Part shown: piece after piece, positions 6,954 through 9,979 of the stretch
Numbering within the stretch: the first letter of the stretch is position 1
Layout: the number at the start of each line of letters is the position of its first letter
NCBI GenBank assembly: GCA_000432735.1
Contig: FR887788.1
Span: 22,474-32,452, forward strand
Direction of reading: 5' to 3'
Source: Bacteroides sp. CAG:443
Lineage (GTDB): Bacteria > Bacteroidota > Bacteroidia > Bacteroidales > Bacteroidaceae
DNA length: 9,979 nt
Made by a program: the position numbers and the translations under genes
Notes under the pieces: model-generated
Seen by the model: the letters and a program-made list of their open reading frames with translations, nothing else
The model's database searches: none
What the model was told of the DNA's origin: nothing

Positions 6954-8180
6954 ATGACTACATTCGCCCCGTTCGCCCGTCCGATGTATATCATGGCAAA
7001 GCCCGCCGGATCACTCTGCAACCTGGCTTGCCATTACTGTTATTATCTGGAGAAAGCCAAGCTTTATCAAGACACTTCCAAGCAGATTATGAGCGACGAG
7101 CTGTTGGAAAAGTTCATCAAGGAATATATTGAGAGTCAGACCATGCCACAAGTACTTTTTACATGGCATGGAGGAGAAACCTTAATGCGCCCGCTTGATT
7201 TTTACAAAAAGGCGATAGCCTTACAAAAAAAATATGGCAGAGGCAGAATCATCGACAATTGCATCCAGACAAATGGTACATTGCTGACCGACGACTGGTG
7301 TCGTTTCTTTCACGATAACCACTGGCTGGTAGGAGTTTCCATCGACGGGCCACAGGAGTTTCACGACGAATATCGGAAAAACAAACAGGGAAAGCCTTCG
7401 TTTGTCAAGGTCATGCAAGGCATCAACTTACTGAATAAACATCAAGTAGAATGGAATGCACTGGCAGTGGTAAACGATTTCAATGCCGACTATCCGCTCG
7501 ATTTCTATCATTTCTTTAAGGAGATAGGTTGTCGGTATATCCAGTTCACCCCGATTGTAGAACGTATTTTCCGACATGCCGACGGACGTTATCTTGCCTC
7601 GGTAGAAGAAGGAGCAGAAGAAACGGTTACCGATTTTTCAGTAACTCCCGAACAATGGGGCAACTTCCTCTGTACCATATTCGATGAATGGGTACGGAAT
7701 GACGTAGGCGAATATTTTATCCAGCTGTTCGATTCAACCCTCGCCAACTGGGTAGGCGAACAGCCCGGCATCTGTACACTGGCAAAAAACTGCGGACATG
7801 CGGGAGTCATAGAATTTAATGGCGACGTATACGCCTGCGACCACTTTGTATTTCCACAATATAAATTGGGCAATATCTATTCCAAATCGCTGGTAGAGAT
7901 GATGTACAGCGAGAAGCAATTGCAATTTGGTCGCGATAAATCGGAGAAGTTACCTACACAATGCAAGGAATGCCAGTATCTGTTTGCCTGCAACGGTGAA
8001 TGTCCGAAGAACCGTTTCTGCAAGACAGCTTCCGGAGAACCTGGACTAAATTATCTGTGTAAAGGATATTATCAGTATTTCGACCATGTAGCGCCTTACA
8101 TGGACTACATGAAGAAGGAATTGCTGGCTCAGCGTCCACCAGCCAATATCATGGAAGCTATCCGAAAGGGAGAACTCTGA
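6954..8180 (+). CDS. chuR: Anaerobic sulfatase-maturating enzyme (radical SAM, SPASM domain)
   Basis: This radical-SAM enzyme oxidises the active-site Cys or Ser of type I sulfatases to formylglycine, which lets the cell use sulfated mucin and host glycans. It is 408 aa. The radical-SAM cluster motif CNLACHYC has Cys22, Cys26 and Cys29. The SPASM cysteines are 274, 280, 295, 337, 340, 346, 350 and 369, and their spacing closely follows the Clostridium perfringens enzyme as I remember it. Asp296, directly after Cys295, matches the proposed catalytic base (Asp277 there). The WHGGET, QTNGTLL and SIDGP segments are typical of the family. It looks very close to the B. thetaiotaomicron anSME (ChuR, BT_0238), from memory. 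Cys356 is an extra cysteine beyond the cluster set. The gene lies 47 nt after murI in an AT-rich gap with no clear promoter and is closed by a strong terminator. No sulfatase is encoded nearby, so it probably acts in trans. Confidence 0.95.
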   Translation: MTTFAPFARPMYIMAKPAGSLCNLACHYCYYLEKAKLYQDTSKQIMSDELLEKFIKEYIESQTMPQVLFTWHGGETLMRPLDFYKKAIALQKKYGRGRIIDNCIQTNGTLLTDDWCRFFHDNHWLVGVSIDGPQEFHDEYRKNKQGKPSFVKVMQGINLLNKHQVEWNALAVVNDFNADYPLDFYHFFKEIGCRYIQFTPIVERIFRHADGRYLASVEEGAEETVTDFSVTPEQWGNFLCTIFDEWVRNDVGEYFIQLFDSTLANWVGEQPGICTLAKNCGHAGVIEFNGDVYACDHFVFPQYKLGNIYSKSLVEMMYSEKQLQFGRDKSEKLPTQCKECQYLFACNGECPKNRFCKTASGEPGLNYLCKGYYQYFDHVAPYMDYMKKELLAQRPPANIMEAIRKGEL

Positions 8181-8204
8181 CACTGACAAGCTCTTACTTT
8201 CCAG

Positions 8205-8212
8205 CAAAGATA
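8205..8212 (-). promoter_or_regulatory. Possible leftward -7 element antisense to the maturase 3' end
   Basis: On the minus strand this reads TATCTTTG, an exact TAnnTTTG match followed by GC as in many Bacteroides promoters. It would fire leftwards into the end of the maturase gene. No -33 TTTG is evident, and the upstream sequence is the terminator stem. It may be chance. Confidence 0.2.
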
Positions 8213-8214
8213 CA

Positions 8215-8276
8215 GATGAACTCAGACACACGATACCGGCTTTTCTCAAGGTATCGGCATGAGTTCATCTTTTTTT
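8215..8276 (+). terminator. Two-tier intrinsic terminator after the sulfatase-maturase gene
   Basis: An outer perfect 10-bp stem, GATGAACTCA (8215-8224) with TGAGTTCATC (8260-8269), encloses a perfect 7-bp stem, CGATACC (8231-8237) with GGTATCG (8250-8256). Seven T residues (8270-8276) follow directly. It starts 35 nt after the stop codon of the maturase gene. The minus-strand reading has no T-run after the stem, so it should act rightwards only. Confidence 0.9.
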
Positions 8277-8304
8277 GTACAAATTTTCGATTTTTCTGTA
8301 CAAA
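8274..8304. repeat. Pair of TGTACA palindromes 21 bp apart
   Basis: TGTACA occurs at 8276-8281, inside the 10-bp palindrome TTTGTACAAA at 8274-8283, and again at 8297-8302. The two are offset by 21 bp, about two helical turns. Both lie in T-rich left and A-rich right surroundings, so the whole 8274-8304 stretch is roughly palindromic. It lies at the end of the terminator T-run, with no gene start nearby. It could bind a dimeric regulator or be a by-product of AT-rich sequence. Confidence 0.35.
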
Positions 8305-8382
8305 AAATAAAAAAATATCTCGACGTTTTTTACCAGACAACGCCATGCTTTTTTGAATCATCAGCAAATTCCAACAAACAGA

Positions 8383-8452
8383 ATACCCCTCTCACGTCCA
8401 TTCCCCCCAATGGTGCTTTTGCACCAAGAGAGAATAAACGTCAAAGGGGTAT
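8383..8452. other. Compact multi-hairpin element of unknown role
   Basis: An outer stem, ATACCCCT (8383-8390) with AGGGGTAT (8445-8452), is perfect over 8 bp. After a symmetrical 3x3 internal loop it continues with ACGT (8394-8397) pairing to ACGT (8438-8441). Inside are two hairpins that share two bases and so exclude each other: CCATT/AATGG (8398-8413, C6 loop) and GGTGC/GCACC (8412-8425, T4 loop). CTCTC (8389-8393) could also pair with GAGAG (8428-8432). It lies 21 nt beyond the stop of the leftward U32 gene, so it may form that transcript's 3' end. However, no good T-run follows on the minus strand. No target-site duplication is visible at its edges. Confidence 0.5.
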
Positions 8453-8473
8453 ATCTTATATAAGCGATAAAGA

Positions 8474-9736
8474 TTATTTCTTTTTCAGTTCATCGGCAGG
8501 AACAATACGGTAAAGCTTGTCGCTGGGGCGAATACGGTCGGGGACCTTAAACGAAACATGCACACCTTTCTTTACTACATCTACCGGTTTCAGGTCGACA
8601 CGTGCTTCGTCCAGTGTAACATACATTGCTCCCGTTGTAGGTCCTGTAATCAGGAGTTTGTCGCCCACCTTGATTTCGGAAGCTTCAATCAGGAATTCTG
8701 CAACACCGATGTTCGAGAAATACTTGATACCACGTCCGGCATATACCTTACGCTCTGTAGCCTCCGAACCATAGTTCTTGCTCCATTCTCCCAAACGCTG
8801 TCCCAGATAATAACCATTCCAGAAACCACGGTTAAATACAGTCTTAAGGCGAGTATCCCAGTCGGCTTTCTTTTCTTCCGTAAAGGTACCTTCCAGATAC
8901 GAACGAATAGCTTCCTTATAACATTCCACCACGGTACGTACATACTCAGGTCCGCGTGCACGTCCTTCAATCTTGAATACCCGAACACCGGCTTCTATCA
9001 TCTCGTCCATAAAATGAATCGTTTTCAGATCCTTTGGCGACATGATATACTGGTTATCGACTTCCAGTTCGATATCACTTTCCTTATCCTTCACGATATA
9101 GGCACGACGGCAGACCTGCATGCAAGCCCCACGGTTTGCCGAAGCATTCAGTTCGTTCAAGCTCAGATAACATTTGCCCGACACAGCCATACACAAGGCC
9201 CCATGACAGAACATCTCGATACGTACCGGCTGTCCCATCGGTCCCGTAATATGCTGTTCATGAATTGCATCGTAAATCTTACGCACCTGCTTCAAGTTCA
9301 GCTCACGTGCCAGTACCACTACATCGGCAAACTGTGCATAAAACTTCAAGGCTTCCGCATTGCTGATATTCAACTGAGTAGACAAATGCACCTCCTGTCC
9401 TATCTGGTTACAATAAGCCATGACTGCTACATCGGCAGCAATTACTGCACTGATGCCCGCTTCCTTTGCTGCATCCACAATCTTCCGCATCAAGGCGATA
9501 TCTTCATCGTAAATAATTGTATTTACAGTCAGATAACTTTTCACACCGTTTTCATCGCATACTCTGGCAATCTCACGCAGGTCGTCTACCGTAAACGTGT
9601 TTGCTGAACGAGCACGCATATTCAGGCTTTCAATGCCGAAATAGATAGAATCTGCTCCTGCATGAATAGCCGCAGCCAGCGACTCTCGGGAGCCGACCGG
9701 TGCCATAATTTCGAAGTCCTTTATTGAGTAATTCAT
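8474..9736 (-). CDS. U32 family protein, tRNA-hydroxylation (TrhP/YegQ)-like
   Basis: The 420-aa protein belongs to the family named peptidase U32. Members with this layout (B. subtilis TrhP/YrrO, E. coli YegQ) take part in prephenate-dependent 5-hydroxyuridine formation at tRNA position 34 rather than proteolysis. The N-terminal barrel begins EIMAPVGSRESLAAAIHAGADSIYFG. The U32 signature is complete at 174-192 (E-M-F-x2-G-A-L-C-x4-G-K-C-Y-L-S). Cys182, Cys189, Cys205 and Cys209 are spaced like Fe-S ligands in the related UbiU and UbiV proteins, and Cys177 is an additional one. MSPKDL (232-237) and KIEGR (255-259) are conserved family segments. A small C-terminal beta domain covers roughly 330-420, ending in a lysine run. 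The length fits the single-unit TrhP type better than the longer RlhA type. The start at 9736 lies just downstream of a promoter-like motif. The family is certain; the substrate is inferred. Confidence 0.93.
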   Translation of the reverse strand: MNYSIKDFEIMAPVGSRESLAAAIHAGADSIYFGIESLNMRARSANTFTVDDLREIARVCDENGVKSYLTVNTIIYDEDIALMRKIVDAAKEAGISAVIAADVAVMAYCNQIGQEVHLSTQLNISNAEALKFYAQFADVVVLARELNLKQVRKIYDAIHEQHITGPMGQPVRIEMFCHGALCMAVSGKCYLSLNELNASANRGACMQVCRRAYIVKDKESDIELEVDNQYIMSPKDLKTIHFMDEMIEAGVRVFKIEGRARGPEYVRTVVECYKEAIRSYLEGTFTEEKKADWDTRLKTVFNRGFWNGYYLGQRLGEWSKNYGSEATERKVYAGRGIKYFSNIGVAEFLIEASEIKVGDKLLITGPTTGAMYVTLDEARVDLKPVDVVKKGVHVSFKVPDRIRPSDKLYRIVPADELKKK

Positions 9737-9758
9737 CTTTTCTTGTTGGTTTCGGCTG

Positions 9759-9766
9759 CAAAGTTA
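9759..9766 (-). promoter_or_regulatory. Bacteroides-type -7 element for the U32 gene
   Basis: The minus strand reads TAACTTTG, an exact match to TAnnTTTG, 22 nt upstream of the ATG at 9736. This would give a short leader of about 15 nt. A clear TTTG at the -33 distance is not seen; the nearest TTTG (complement of 9779-9782) is too close. Confidence 0.55.
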
Positions 9767-9838
9767 ACGATTTTCCGGCAAACAGACGAACAAGGTCATA
9801 GAATCCGAAGCTTTGCCGCTTTACAACAAAGAGCAATA

Positions 9839-9865
9839 ATGTATATATATAGTGATTATATACAT
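9839..9865. repeat. Perfect 9-bp inverted repeat between divergent promoters
   Basis: ATGTATATA (9839-9847) and TATATACAT (9857-9865) are exact reverse complements around a 9-nt spacer. The site lies between the leftward U32 promoter motif and the rightward motif at 9925. It could be an operator or a small cruciform. Pure AT composition makes chance more likely. Confidence 0.35.
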
Positions 9866-9920
9866 GAATAGTATAAACATACAAAATAAATCGTTTTTTA
9901 TTACATTCGATACAAAATAT

Positions 9921-9933
9921 TTTATACTTTTGC
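9921..9933 (+). promoter_or_regulatory. Rightward Bacteroides-type -7 element for a gene beyond the window
   Basis: TACTTTTG at 9925-9932 fits TAnnTTTG. The enclosing 13-mer TTTATACTTTTGC is identical to that at 5342-5354. It points to the right edge of the window. An ATG at 9973-9975 might be a start codon, but only 7 nt of it are visible, so no gene is called. Confidence 0.5.
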
Positions 9934-9979
9934 CGCCCGATTGAGATTTTAAGACTTGAGTTCAACTTATAAATGCAAC

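Noticed and set aside
8383..8452. Miniature transposable element with terminal repeats
   Set aside because: The 8-bp ends are inverted, but no target-site duplication flanks them, and one copy in the window cannot show mobility.
8259..8513. An 84-codon plus-strand open frame in the convergent region
   Set aside because: It starts inside the terminator stem, crosses the T-run and hairpin element, and runs into the U32 gene. It has no promoter or recognisable domain.
8558..9607. A 349-codon open frame on the plus strand opposite the U32 gene
   Set aside because: The U32 protein on the other strand has a complete family signature. The plus-strand product is rich in His, Cys, Ser and Ile with no recognisable domain, as expected from the complement of a real gene.

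Overview
The window is a stretch of Bacteroidales chromosome, most likely Bacteroides or Phocaeicola. Four things point there: the proteins have a Bacteroidetes character (a long BamA, paired OmpH/Skp proteins, a DUF6242-like protein, an anaerobic sulfatase-maturase); promoter-like sites fit the Bacteroides -7 consensus TAnnTTTG; start codons lie in A-rich sequence without clear Shine-Dalgarno sites; and several AT-rich hairpins fill the intergenic gaps. Family calls come from motifs and remembered homologues, not from a search.

Positions 1-5973 form one rightward cell-envelope block. The 3' part of a beta-propeller-like DUF6242-type protein is followed after 17 nt by uppS (undecaprenyl diphosphate synthase) and after another 3 nt by bamA (outer-membrane beta-barrel assembly). 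A 121-nt gap holding a long imperfect hairpin follows, then two tandem OmpH/Skp-type periplasmic chaperones. The second chaperone has its own promoter-like site. A hairpin with a T-tract at 6004-6053 closes the block. The unit joins lipid-carrier synthesis for peptidoglycan and surface polysaccharide with the chaperone and insertase route for outer-membrane proteins.

Positions 6076-8180 hold murI (glutamate racemase, D-Glu for peptidoglycan) and, 47 nt later, a radical-SAM/SPASM anaerobic sulfatase-maturating enzyme. No sulfatase gene is in the window. A strong two-tier terminator lies at 8215-8276.

Positions 8181-8473 are non-coding between convergent genes. They hold the terminator, a pair of TGTACA palindromes 21 bp apart, and a compact multi-hairpin element (8383-8452) that I cannot assign. 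The leftward gene at 8474-9736 encodes a U32-family protein of the tRNA-hydroxylation (TrhP/YegQ-like) type. Its upstream region (9737-9979) has divergent promoter-like motifs and an inverted repeat.

The coding content is mainly conserved housekeeping. I see no defence system, mobile element, CRISPR array, tRNA or rRNA. The least explained items are the structured element at 8383-8452, the hairpin between bamA and ompH, and the DUF6242-type gene next to uppS-bamA.
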